A stretch of 64,000 bases of DNA from Dendrobium chrysotoxum (taxonomy: Eukaryota; Streptophyta; Magnoliopsida; Asparagales; Orchidaceae). The translations under genes and the position numbers were made by a program. Shown here piece after piece: positions 11,370-22,583 of the stretch; the stretch's first letter is position 1; each line of letters starts with the position of its first letter. The stretch covers positions 25,959,867 through 26,023,866 of the forward strand of contig CM034315.1 of NCBI GenBank assembly GCA_019925795.1. The letters run 5' to 3'. The notes beneath the pieces were generated by a model, which saw only the letters and a program-made list of their open reading frames with translations, did no database searches and was not told where the DNA came from.

Positions 11370-12970
11370 GCATTAGACAACCCAACCCTAGGAATGGAGG
11401 TTGAAGTGACCATCCTTATAAGAATGTTGATGATGTTAATGATGCCTATAATAGAATTAAAGTTGAAGCTCTAACCTATGATGACATCCATTACCCTTAT
11501 AGGTTCTTAAATTAGTTAATCTAGATAGATGACTTCTTTAATTGGATTAGATGGATGACTTCCAACGAGTTAATTTTATCAAAATAAGATTAACTAGACA
11601 TGTAATAATCCATTGGAAAAATACCTTAGCAAAAGAACAAATACTAGGAAGAACCATGTTTACGTGGATAGAAATAAAAGAAATGTTAAGAGCTAAGTAT
11701 TATCCTAGACATCATGACAAGAAACTACATGGGCAATTATTGACCTTAAGGCAATGTAGTTTCCTATTTACTATATTATTAAACATATTTGAAGACCTAG
11801 TTTCTTTTATTATTTGTTGTGACAATGATTGGAAACTTATCAACAAGTTTATCATTGGACTTAGGATTGACATTAGAAATGATGTTGAATTATTTAACCC
11901 CCAAAGATTAGAGGAAGCCTTTTATTATGCTTTTTAAGTTGAGCAACAAAAGAAATCTACATTCCTTTCTACAATTAGAACTCAAAACCCCCTCCACTTC
12001 ATCTTGCAAGTTTGTTGTTAAACCCATAACACCTACTAACCAAACCCAATCAAACAAAATTAATTTTGAAGGATGTTTAAAAAATGATTGAGAAAACTAA
12101 ATTTTTAGTGTCTTAAGAAGGGCCACATACAAAATTAATGTAATCCATATCTTATTCTTAGAAGAATTTGAGGACCCCATAGATGTTGATTTAGAAGAAG
12201 TTTATAATGACGCCCATTATCTAATAAAGAGTTAGAGTGTATAAGTGACCCTCACCTTAATGTAATGAGATGCCTAACTATAGATAAGAATGAGAGAGAT
12301 GATTGGAGGAGGAAGAAAATTTTTAGTATCTATGTGGTATGCAATGAGAAAATATGTAGATTAATTATAGATGAAGTGTAATGAATGTTATCTCAACCCA
12401 AACCTTCAATAAAGCCAATCTCAAGATTGAACCACACCTCAAACATTATCATGTTGGTTCAGTCAACCATACTTCTCACCCCATCACACATAGATGCCTA
12501 ATTCTATAAAGATTTATAGGTATGAATATCAAATATATTGTGATGTTTTCCCATGAAAATTGCTCACATCTTATTAGGAAGACCTTGGCTATTTGACGTA
12601 AGTGTAAGAAAATTCTTATATTTTCTAACATAATAATAAAACCATTAAACTCCTACTAGGAAAACATATGAAGAAGATACTTATTATAGTACCTCATTAG
12701 ACAAATTTTGATTTATAGCTCAAACCCACTCCTAAGCTTCAGTTAATTATTATAGGAAATCCTATAACTAAGGAAAATACTATAAATTTTAATCCTAATT
12801 CAAGCATCACTGTTTCGCCAACTTTTATAACCTCACCAATAAAATTGTAGGATATATAACTCTAAAAAAGATATTTTTTATTCGAGTATTCTTTAGTTGT
12901 TATGTGAAAAAGAAGTAACATCAAACTCAAATGAGACTATTGACCTCCTTTTTATATGAGGTCATTATCT
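11370..12970 (+). pseudogene. Decayed Ty3/Gypsy gag-protease
   Basis: 11551-11937 is open and matches the retrotransposon gag fold: RVNFIKIRLTRHVIIHWKN, then TWIEIKEMLRAKYYP, then LRQCSF and a GLRIDIRNDVEL block followed by a stop and VEQQKK. Around 12290-12380, the frame reading RRKKIFSIYVVCNEKICRLIID resembles the segment before the protease aspartate, but the DSG site has become D-stop. Further downstream only scraps remain. The similar protease of element G (31940-32190) supports a Ty3/Gypsy origin. Not functional. Confidence 0.7.
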
Positions 12971-14427
12971 TATATCTAACTTATATAGTGCATATGAATC
13001 TTTCTCTAGTAGGATGCCTTAGCTTGATAGAAAACCCTTGGTGGAGCCTTTAAGATATGGTCTAGCAAATTGCATATTGACCTAACACTTCATTGGATCA
13101 TTCCTAGTGGTATTTAGAAGCCTTCAAACCCTCCCAATCATTAAATTCCATTAAACTCTAAACCTAAATCCAAAATTTTATATAATTACAACCTAAGCAA
13201 CTCAACATGGCATCTTACACTAAATTTAATCCTAAACCATTGAAATTGATATAAACTTGTCCAAAATTATCATTTGAATGGTTTGAACTGATGGGGACCC
13301 ATGGTTGACCCATATTAACCAACTTTCACCATTTAAATCCTTTTTGACATAAATAATCATTTCATACATTTAAACAAATGTAGACTTTGGCTTGCTTCCA
13401 AAATCCTTCTAAACCCCTCCATAAACATTTCTAAATAGAATGCACCCACTAATGAGGCGTGATTCACCATGGTTTCCCAAATTAACTATTTTAACCATAT
13501 GGATCCCTTTTAACCTAAATGATCATTTCATTCATAAAATTATTTTGGCATGCTTTCTAAATCATCCAAAACAATTCTCTAAACTTACGCAAACCCAATG
13601 GATCCAATTATTAGGCTAGCTTGAGCTAGGTTGACTAAATCAACCTAGATTGACCTAAATGAGCCATATGAACCATACACCTTTGACCTATTAAATTCTA
13701 CTTATTGGATTACAATTAAACTCATCTAAACATACCTAAATATCTTTGAGGATCCAAGCCTTCACACCTAAGTCATGGGCTAGCACGGGTCACCCAATTG
13801 GGCTTGACCAAGCTATAAAGTGAATTCAAACAACCAATTTTCCCATCTAGTTCTAATTGGATCAAATCAATGCATGCAAATCCTACCCCTGATCTCCTTG
13901 AATATGGCCCAACCCAGCCTAGCCATTGGTCAGCCATGTGCTGGCTAAAATTTACTTCAATTTAATTCCATGAATTTAAAATGAAGCCATTTGATCAAAC
14001 TAATCACCACCTTGCTTATAGAGTCTTCCATTTAGCTATTGTGACCTTATGAACAATATTTGAACTGCTTATATGGCTTAGTATAGTGGGAAGTAGCAAG
14101 AGTTCCAACCATATTCAATTTTAAAAATCTATAAGTACCCCTTTTTCCAAAAGGCATATGTTCTAATGTTTCATTTACTGATCTTTGTAAGAGTGAGAGC
14201 AATCAATACCTGGTGTCCCCCAGGCCTCTAATGACCTGTATGTGCGATCCTAAGCAAGCTCAGGTGAGTTTAATCTGGTGAAATTTAAAATTCTAATCCA
14301 ATTCTTCTTAGTGCTCAACCTCTGAAGGAGAGTTATTCCTTAGAGCCAATCGAACATACCTCAATCAAAATACCCCTCATATCTTAACTGCATGTAGGTA
14401 ATTCTAAAACCCAGCGTTTCTTAAGTC
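12971..14427. other. Unassigned, possibly an old LTR
   Basis: No coding frame. A TATA-like TCTATAAGTACCCC near 14129 followed by leader-like sequence is compatible with an LTR U3/R region. No second copy lies in the window. The right edge ends sharply at the truncated start of element B. Confidence 0.3.
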
Positions 14428-14718
14428 ATATGGTTGAAGCAACAAATCTTAGATCTTGGACTACCTATAGAGATCATTCCTATAATGTGTGACAACACTA
14501 TTACCATCTGCATTTCCAAAAATCTAATCCAACACTCTCGCAATAAGTATATAGATATTAGGCATCATTTCATTAGAGATTATGTAGCTAAGGAAGATAA
14601 AGAACTGAATCATATAGCTACTAATAATTAATTGACAGACATCTTTACCAAACCCTTTGCCTATGATACCTTTAGCATCTTGAGGACTAGACTAAGTGTT
14701 ATAGACATTCATGCTTGA
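14428..14718 (+). pseudogene. Copia RNase H fragment (element B)
   Basis: Reads MVEATNLRSW-like frames around 14428 and, in the pol frame, KQQILDLGLP, then KYIDIRHHFIRDYV, an in-frame TAA at 14629, then TDIFTKPFAYDTF and a terminal stop at 14716. Homologous to 586-860 of element A. The catalytic core upstream is absent. Confidence 0.8.
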
Positions 14719-14934
14719 TTTAAGATGAATCTGAATTACTCTATCACTTGAAATAAACCATTTTTATATGTGTTCTAATTTGTGTCACATTTTAAAATTT
14801 TGTGACTCTTTGTTTATTGATTTGTGTTTTCATTTTTCATTTATTTTGTTGTTTTACATTTGGTATATGATTCCTAATCTTCACGCCCCTTTTATTTAAA
14901 TTACAAAAAAAATTAAAATTAAAATTTGTTCACA

Positions 14935-15354
14935 TTGTATTATACGATTCCTTTCGTACTGTACGATCTAAATATCCCTGCATAAATCTCTTCCTTTAGT
15001 GAAATCAATGGACTTGATCTGATTAATTCTTGGTAATTGTACCATATGAATACCTCCTCGTACTATATGATACACGTGTGAAAAGCCATTAGACAAATTC
15101 AAATTAAATGGTATAATATTAATTAACCTATCATACTGTATGAGTGCCTATTCATAGTGTACTATCCATTTGGTCAAGAGCCGTTAGATGACTCCTCAGG
15201 ACGAATGCTTTTTCTTAAGATTGTCCAGTATGATCCTGATCGTACTATACGACTTGACCACTTTTTCTGACAAGTCATCCAGATGATTTAAATTTTCCTA
15301 ATCGTACTGTACGATATCAAATTATATTGTATGATAGGTTGTAAACTCTATAAA
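14935..15354 (+). promoter_or_regulatory. Dyad array plus TATA box before envelope-like ORF (element B)
   Basis: Dyads such as TTCGTACTGTACGAT, ATCGTACTATACGAC and AATCGTACTGTACGAT recur through 14935-15336. They are followed 12 bp later by CTCTATAAATTGAAGG (TATA at 15349-15354). The first ATG of the envelope-like frame is at 15435, 86 bp after the TATA box. The same arrangement, with 80 bp spacing, occurs in C/D at 19571-20100. I infer an internal promoter related to the LTR U3. Confidence 0.55.
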
Positions 15355-15434
15355 TTGAAGGGGTTTCTAAAGCCAAACTCATCCCATACTTTGAATATCT
15401 TCTTTCTTCTTAACTCAAACCTTCAATTACTCAA

Positions 15435-16545
15435 ATGGATGGAGGTAGCAAGCATGGTTGTCTGACCCAAGGAAGTTCTTCCTCTCATCGCCCTGTCGAC
15501 CACCATTTTTAGTCCATAGAAGATGAAGCAACCTATTATTAGCATAAAGACTTCACATCACCCCATCTAAATTAATAAACCAATAAGCCCTAAACTATCA
15601 AGTTCTTAATCTTTTCATATCCACCACTCTGTAATTCTTGCTTACCCTTACGTTTTTCTTTAATTCTGAACTTCATTATAAATTTTTTGCAAACCTAAGG
15701 ATTAGTGATGATGTTTCCATTATGCAATCCTATGTCTATAGGCGACCCATAAAAATAACCAAGGAAGACTTAGGCGAATATTTCCACTTATCCACAGAAG
15801 GATCTCAACCCCAATCAATAGCCTATAAGAGAGACTTTGATTGGAGTGCACTAAATTTAACCATTAAAAATATTGCACTAAATCAACATCAACCCCTGGT
15901 CCACATTTTGAATCAATATGCACATATTCTCCAACATGTCCTTAGAACCTCAATCATTTGTAAAGCTAGAGATTGCATAAATATTACCCCACTTCTTTCC
16001 TTGGTTACCTACTTCATTATGTATGAAACACAATTTGATGAAGCCCAAATGATCATTGACTACATTCAAAATCTTACTCCCATTCACCTTCCTTCCACCA
16101 GAAGGAAGCAAAACATTACTCTTGGTCATGTCATTGCCTACATATTGGAAAAAATATATGAGCTTACCTATCTTGCTACTGCTGATCATTTCCTAATTTT
16201 TTACACCAACAGTTCCTTCGATTTTATATTTCATCATCACCGGGAGCACGAGTGAGAAGAAGAACCGGATTTTAAGCTCATCCTGCAGTAGCACCTTTGC
16301 TGGAGCTTGTACTAGCACAAATGCCAGCACCTACAACAGCATCCCAACCTTATCCCAAGGAGGAGTTCATATAATATTTTTATCAATTGGAGTTCTGACT
16401 AGATAGCCATACTCAGCAGTAGCAGCAGCAATAACATAAGGTGAACATCGCTTGGTTTAGTGAACATGGCTTAGTTTGGTGAACAGTTTTCATCTATGCA
16501 TAAGTATTTCCAACCACCACCACCTGATCAGCGGCCTTCCTACTT
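15435..16545 (+). pseudogene. Envelope-like third ORF of SIRE-type Copia (element B)
   Basis: Starts at ATG 15435 (MDGGSKHG...GSSSH...VD), then is broken by a TAG near 15513 and further stops. It reopens as a 205-residue frame at 15638-16255. That frame resembles the plant transposon domain found in third ORFs of SIRE elements, with blocks DWSALNLTIKNIALNQHQ, KARDCINITPLLSLVTYF and LGHVIAYILEKIYEL. Downstream a P/Q-rich tail, FPTTTT-like in the broken frame, matches FQPPPQP in element E. Function is unknown; the name envelope-like is historical. Homologues: 18904-19573 (minus) and 25846-26840 (plus). No clear signal peptide or membrane span is visible in the open part. Confidence 0.65.
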
Positions 16546-16875
16546 TAGGATATGTGTTTTATGCTTTATATTTTTTATTTTTCTCTATTTTATAGTTTTT
16601 TCTTGTGTTTCTATTTAATCCTCCTTTTTACTAATGTCAAAAGGGGGAGAAGTAGTTTGGTTGTCTTTATATTTGTTCATCTTTATTATGCAGTTTATTT
16701 TGGGCATCTTAAGTTTACAGTGCACTTTTACTTTTGCATTTAGTATAAAAGTATGAAAATAATTAAAATAATTAAAAATTATCTTACCCCTAATTTCAAA
16801 TCTACCACTTAGTGAGGGGGAGATTAGAAGAAAAATATTAATTTGCATTTTGAACCAAAAAATTTTGCCATTATA

Positions 16876-16888
16876 AAAAGGGGGAGAT
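16876..16888 (+). other. Polypurine tract of element B
   Basis: AAAAGGGGGAGAT immediately before the 3' LTR start. Such tracts prime plus-strand DNA synthesis. The sequence form is typical of SIRE elements. Confidence 0.85.
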
Positions 16889-17194
16889 TATTATAATCCA
16901 GGATCCCTTGCTTGTGATTTTGATGATAATAAATATTATTGATTGAATTTTTATTTCTCTTAATATATGTATTGCATATTATTTTTTTATGTGTACTAAT
17001 ATTTCAGGTACATCATACACCGCTCAAGAATGATCAAGGCTCAAGTTTTAGTAGAATAGGATATTTTTTAAAAGAGTTTATGTTTTCAATTTCTTTTATT
17101 TATATTTCTTGAGTCTGGCCATATAAGGATGCATACTAAATTAGAGATTATGCACATACACAAAGGAGAGTGAGAAAAGTGATTTGAAAATTTT

Positions 17195-17900
17195 TTGACC
17201 TAATTGTACCGTATGATTTAAATCATATTGTATGATTAGCTATACAAAAAATTAATTTTAACGACTAATTTTACAATTAATGCTTATTAACTAATCATAT
17301 TATATGATGTAGATCATACTGTATGATTTGTTTCCATCAGGACACCCTAGCCGCTAGATGATTTAAGTAAGTATTTTGAAAATAAATTTTTGAACTAATC
17401 ATATTGTATGATCCTAATTGTACTATACGATATTTAAAATCTTACTTAAAATAATTTCTATAATTAGTCAATCAAATCAAGGTTTATTAAATATGACCAA
17501 TCGTACTGCATGATATAGATCATCTTGTATGACTGATAGAGAAAAAAAACTAATCTTCCAGGATACAGCACTAGATGAAACATTAATTTTTTGAACTAAT
17601 TGTATAGTACGATGTTGATCATACTAGACGAACCCTTGATATTTAAACTAAATATATATTATGATGTAAATTATATTGGATGATTGATATAGATGATTTT
17701 TAATAATCCCGATGATCATCCTGTACGAATAGAAGGAAATTGAACCAATCGTGTCGTATGAACATCCGATCATATTATACAATAAGTACACAAAAAATGA
17801 ACAGCTCATCTGAACAACTATTCCATCGTACTGGACCAATCCCTATTTTAAACTAATTATACTATACAAACCCAGATCATACTGTATGAATAGTAATAGC
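17195..17900. repeat. Dyad array in U3 of LTR B
   Basis: Repeated imperfect palindromes including ATCATACTGTATGATT, ATCATATTGTATGAT, ATTGTACTATACGAT and ATCGTACTGCATGAT. The core is ATCGTAC-N-GTACGAT with many C-to-T and G-to-A changes at the two CpG positions. Confidence 0.8.
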
Positions 17901-18538
17901 TTAATTAAAAACCTAGGATTTTTTGAAGCCTTGTACTTAAGCAATTCAAACTTGTCTCAAGAAGAAAATACTTGACCGTTGAAAGAACTCTGAAGGAGAA
18001 TTCTTTAGAGAGATATTGGGCTTAGAGAGGGAGAAGGTGAGGTTGTACATGAGGGAGAAGGAGTGTGAGGGATTTTCACACGGTTGCTTCAGGCAAGCTT
18101 GCACCTTGCATCCTCTAATGGCCTTAGTGAATTCTCGGAGTTGATCTTGGGAGAGAAGCTTGAAGGTCAAGGGTTGTGGGTTCTTTGCCTTCACCAGGAG
18201 GGTGAAAAATGATTGAAGGTTCTCTATCATCACCAGGAGGGTAACAAAAATTTCAAAGGTTCACAACCATCACCAGGAGGGTGACACAGCTTTTGGCTCT
18301 CCGCCACATCGGGTTTGGTGGAAGTGATTTGTAAGGGCTTCTCCACCTTACTGTGGGAGCTAAAAGAGAGACTATAGTTTTAGTGCAAAACCCACAAAGG
18401 AGGACTCTGGGGAGTAAACATAGGTCAAGGTTGATCGAACCACTATAAAATTTTGGTGTGTTCTTTCTAATTTCTTCTGTTCTTTTATTTTATGCATTTT
18501 CAATTTCTTGCATGAATTTAAATTTCATCACAAGCTGC

Positions 18539-18634
18539 AGTTGAATTACTAATCTTGCTTGGTTGTGTTAGAAAAGAAAATTATATATATATATATAAGT
18601 TGAATTACTAATCTTGCTTGGTTGTGTTATAAAA

Positions 18635-18655
<21 letters not shown>
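18539..18655. repeat. Tandem duplication of about 58 bp with (AT)n
   Basis: The unit GTTGAATTACTAATCTTGCT...GAAAATTATATAT occurs twice back to back, each ending in an AT run. It lies in the U5 part of LTR B. Confidence 0.85.
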
Positions 18656-18671
<16 letters not shown>

Positions 18672-18903
18672 TGATTTATTTGTGTTATAAAACTTTGAAA
18701 AAGGAAATCAAGTTTTTAATTTGCTTCTGCTTGTATTAGTCACTTAACTAAATTTTTTTATAAATTGTGATATTGGTTAAACGCAAAAAAAAAAAAATTA
18801 GTATTTTTTAAAATAACCAATTTATCCCCAGCCACACCCCCCCCCCATCTTAGTATGCTTAAGGATTGCTCAACTAGGTCTTACAACCTCTCATGAACTA
18901 TTA

Positions 18904-19573
18904 AGGTTTTGCTTGTGTTGGGCTTTCAGATTCCTTATGGTAGGCAAATTTTCTATGTACCTAATAATCATATTTGCTGCATTAAAGTCAGTTCTAGTCA
19001 TACAAAAATAGGTAACAACAGACAACAATGGAGTGATGTTTATCCTATCTCCAGCCTTAGGAAGGATTGAAGTTCTAAGCACATATTAGATGATACATGC
19101 ATTTTGAACTATGGATCTCACTAAACGTAAATGTTGATTAAATTGGATGTTCCTTAGAGTGAGGTTTATAGTTGTCCATTCATAATCTGCTATAATAGAA
19201 ATATCATGTGGTTTAATGCTAGTTGTAGAAAGATGTATGTATTCATCAAAGTCTTAATACGAGATTTCTACTAGTCTTCTACAAATATAGGACATGATTG
19301 AGGTATGCTAATTTAGAGATTTGTGAAGAATTCGAAGAGTAATTATGAGTGAAATGGAAAGGCAAGTGTCAAGATAAATTGGAGCATGGTTAATTTCTTT
19401 AAAAAGATCTAGTACCTGGTAGTTTAGGTTTTCCTTATTTATAAGCATGAGGGTCTGATCTGGGAAGCTCAATAGTGGTGATAGGTAGGCTTATTATCCT
19501 ATGTTCGGAATCGATCAACCACTGTGGAATGAGAGGAACTTCCAGGAAGAAGATACGTTCTCTTACTAGCCAT
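18904..19573 (-). pseudogene. Envelope-like ORF fragment (element C/D)
   Basis: Start codon at 19573 (MASKRTYLLPGSSSH...VD), which matches the N-terminus of copy B. A stop follows after about 25 residues. The conserved core reappears at 19082-18891 (LRTSILPKAGDRINITPLLSVVTYF, then MIIRYIENLP). The C-terminal third is missing because LTR B abuts at 18903. Confidence 0.65.
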
Positions 19574-19653
19574 TGAATCACTCAAGTGATGAAAATGAAA
19601 GTTCTGAATGCTTAGGAAGAGAAGGTGTGAATGAAATTGATGTCCTATCCTTC

Positions 19654-20100
19654 ATTTTATAAAAATAGAACATATCGAATAGTGTGAAGTATTATCATAT
19701 CGTATGATCAAAGTAAGATGAATCATACCATCCAAATAGCTCAAAAGTTAGTCAAATCATATTGTACAATTGATTATCGTAAATGATGATCTTTGACTTT
19801 TTGTTCGTCCCAAGAAATCATCGGTATGATCTTTGACCAAGGAGGTCATATAGTACGAACAAGTTTTTATATAGTACGAATAGGTGTTCATACAATATAA
19901 TTTGTATTTAATATCATATCAGTCAAAAATAAATTGTCTAACAGTTACTGCCATGTACATCGAATCATATGAATTGTGTGGTCGTAAAGTATGATCCATG
20001 ATAATTAAATTGATCTGGTCCGTTGAAATTTTATTTTCAGAGATTGTGTGGTGATTTGTTAAGATCATACATTATAAATTGTATCGTATAGTGCGACGTG
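19654..20100 (-). promoter_or_regulatory. Dyad array plus TATA box before envelope-like ORF (element C/D)
   Basis: Minus strand shows TTTATAAAATGAAGG (TATA at 19661-19654), matching CTATAAATTGAAGGGG of copy B. The region upstream (19680-20100) contains dyads such as ATCATATCGTATGATC and ATCGTATAGTGCGAC. The ATG at 19573 lies 80 bp downstream. Confidence 0.5.
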
Positions 20101-20689
20101 AACAAATGTGAAGAAGAGTATGGAGATCAGGAAAAGCACATACAAAATAATTATATAAATAATTAAACACATATCACACAGAAATAAAAAAACAAAAAAA
20201 TAACCAAATACAAACATGAACACAAACATATAAACAGACACACAACCAATGTTTTTTTTTTTTTTCATTTTAACATAAACCTTATCATAAATCATTTTCA
20301 AAATAATATGTATTAAAAGATATTTTCAAAATAATAGTCACTCAAAAAAAATTATTTTCAAAGCACTGATCAACATTCGATCAAGAGTTAATTTATCATT
20401 GCAATTCAAATCAATTTATTAATCCTTGATCTGTACAATTTCTTTTATTTAAAAAATTGCAACAAATTGTGACCATTTTTTATAAATATACATTTAACAT
20501 TAAAATGTACACTATAGTTTAAAAATACTTATAAGATTGAATGATTATTTTATCCCTTGATAATTTATCATATTTACAAATAATATATGTATGTTTTACG
20601 TTTCTAGCAATGCAATTATCTGATGTAGCTTTACCTTAATCCTTGGTCTTCAACAACATTAAATATTTCAAATTTCCAATTATGAGATG
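20101..20689 (-). other. Spacer between gag and dyad array of C/D
   Basis: On the minus strand a T-rich stretch resembles the post-pol spacer of B (14760-14930). No pol domain is present. The deletion junction probably lies between about 20300 and 20690. Confidence 0.45.
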
Positions 20690-22525
20690 TTCTAGTAATC
20701 CAGGTTCTTTTTGTTCTCATTGGACCTCTTGTATGAGCACGCCTACACACTTAATCAAATATCACACTTGAGAACCTAAGTGGATTTGGATCTTACCTTA
20801 TGCTTCCATGTATGCATGCTATGTATGTTATGTCGTGATGCTACTTTGGGCCTCAAATTTAGGTGTGATTTAAAGTGTACAGTGCAAATTCATGTAATGT
20901 ATCCTAACATGCCACAAGACTAACACCTAACCGTAGGGAATGGATTCATTAATCTATGTGGAGTGTTGTGCCTTTTCCTAGGGATATGTGATGTATGATG
21001 TGCCCTAGAATGTGACTTTGAATGCATAGGCCCATGAGTGTTCTATTAAAGTGCATTTATTTTCTTCAACAAACAGTTAGATGTAGTTTTCTCAGTAACT
21101 AGTTCGAGTAGTAGACCATGCTCCTTACTATCCAATCCAATGCAAGTTTTTCTAATTCTTTGTATGATTCCTCTAATTAAATATGCTCATCTTTTAAGGA
21201 GTCATGTGACTTGGTTAACTCAATAAAGTTCTTATTCAAATCATCAAATTCATCTAACAATGATGCATGTTCCTTATCTAATGAAATATGTTCAAATTTA
21301 AGATTAGCATACTCTCTAACTAACAAATCATGCTCACATTTCATATCAAAAAATTTATTTTTCAAATTAGCATGTAGTTTCTTTAACTTCTTACATGAGT
21401 CATGAATTTTCTCAAAAATAGTAAACAACTCATCATAGGATAATTCACAACCTCATCCTGATCATAATTAACAGTTAAAACAATGGGCATTAAGCATAAG
21501 TTTGTTACCTCCTCTTTTATCTCTAATTGAGATTTTTTGCTTCTTTCCATTTCCCCTTTTTGCATTAGATTTATCCTCACCCCTTTCCTTTACAAGGTGG
21601 CTCTAAAGATTGGGACATTCGGACCTTAAATGTCTAGGCTTCCTACACTCATAGCAAATTATGTCAGAAGAAAACTTATTACTTTTATCATTCTTACACA
21701 TTTTCTCCTATTGAGGGGACACTTATACTTACATTTCAGGAAGCTTTTGAATTGGCTTATTATTAAACCTATTTCCTCACTCCCACCATCTCCTAAGACA
21801 TTGATATTCATGTCATTGGCCTTTAGCACTATAGTCTTCTCTATCCTCTTATCACCTACATCCAAAAGTCTTTGGCTCACATTTTACTCACAAGTAATGA
21901 AAGATCCAAGTAGATTGTCAATAAAGTAAACATTTAAATCTTTAGATTTAGAAATAGTGGCGACTTTTGCATCAAAGCTATCAGGAAAACAATGAAGAAT
22001 TTTACTAATCTTTTCTGAGTTTGATAATTCTCTTCCTAAAGTGTGCAAAGATATCACTATCTGAGTAAAATTAGTGTGCATACCTAAGATAGTTCCATTT
22101 GGTTTCATGTGAAATAGTTCCTAATCATGCAACATAATATTTAAATGAGATTGTTGACTTCAGTAGTACCCTCATAAGTAATGCATAATCTATCACAATT
22201 TTTTTGCTAGTAGTACATGTAGAGACTCTCATATAATCTTCTGATTTAAGTGCACAAAAAAATAGTTCAGACATTTAGCATTTAGTTATACAAAATCTCT
22301 ATCCTCATAACTCCATTCATTAAAAGAAATTTCTTCCTTGATGCCATTAATAATACGCGATGGAGGTGTATATCTAGCTTAAATTATGTGCCACATGCGA
22401 TACTTAATAGATTGCAAAAATATAGATATATGAAACTTTCAAAAATCAAACGAAATGTTGTCAAATAATGGAGGATGGGTTATTGAAAAATCCTCCGCAG
22501 TGTTTCTATTTCCAAGGCATGCCAT
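20690..22525 (-). pseudogene. SIRE-type Copia gag (element C/D)
   Basis: Start codon at 22525: MACLGNRNTAEDFSITHPPLFDN, which retains the N-terminal SxPPLFD block. UBN2-type segment at 22108-21884 (LGRELSNSEKISKIL). First zinc knuckle near 21660 as CYECRKPRHLRSEC, with all ligands kept. A coiled-coil-like stretch at 21428-21177 has repeated heptads of L, E and K. The second zinc knuckle near 20920 is degraded (LWHVRIHYMN). Several stops and frameshifts. Orthologous in order to 5460-3601. Confidence 0.75.
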
Positions 22526-22562
22526 TTGATCTTTTCTCAAGGATTTTTAAATTACTAATTTT

Positions 22563-22580
22563 GAGACCCGCTTTGATACT
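22563..22580 (-). other. Primer-binding site of C/D, decayed
   Basis: Minus strand reads AGTATCAAAGCGGGTCTC, a two-base-changed form of the TGGTATCAGAGCGGG tRNA-Met site, next to the LTR end at 22584. Confidence 0.7.
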
Positions 22581-22583
22581 AAT

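Larger units (their letters stand above)
14428..18903 (+). mobile_element. SIRE-type Copia remnant B (5' truncated)
   Basis: Begins abruptly inside RNase H at about 14428, then has a spacer, a dyad array with TATA box, an envelope-like ORF, a polypurine tract and a full 3' LTR. Gag and nearly all of pol are missing. The order is that of SIRE-type Copia elements, which carry a third ORF between pol and the 3' LTR. Confidence 0.8.
16889..18903 (+). repeat. 3' LTR of element B (about 2.0 kb)
   Basis: Starts TATTATAATC, the same ten bases as the start of LTR C on the minus strand (24393), followed by TTTTGATGAT. The end (GGTCTTACAACC then TGAACTATTA at about 18903) aligns with the inner ends of LTRs A and C. 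Canonical TG and CA are mutated. Contains the U3 dyad array (17195-17900), 39-bp repeats with CACCAGGAGGGT at 18192, 18231 and 18271, and a C-run near 18838. Confidence 0.8.

Noticed and set aside
14428..18903. Element B read as an insertion into C/D, giving a paired target duplication
   Set aside because: B's left side is truncated in RNase H and the missing part of the C/D envelope-like ORF was not found to the left of it, so nesting could not be shown.
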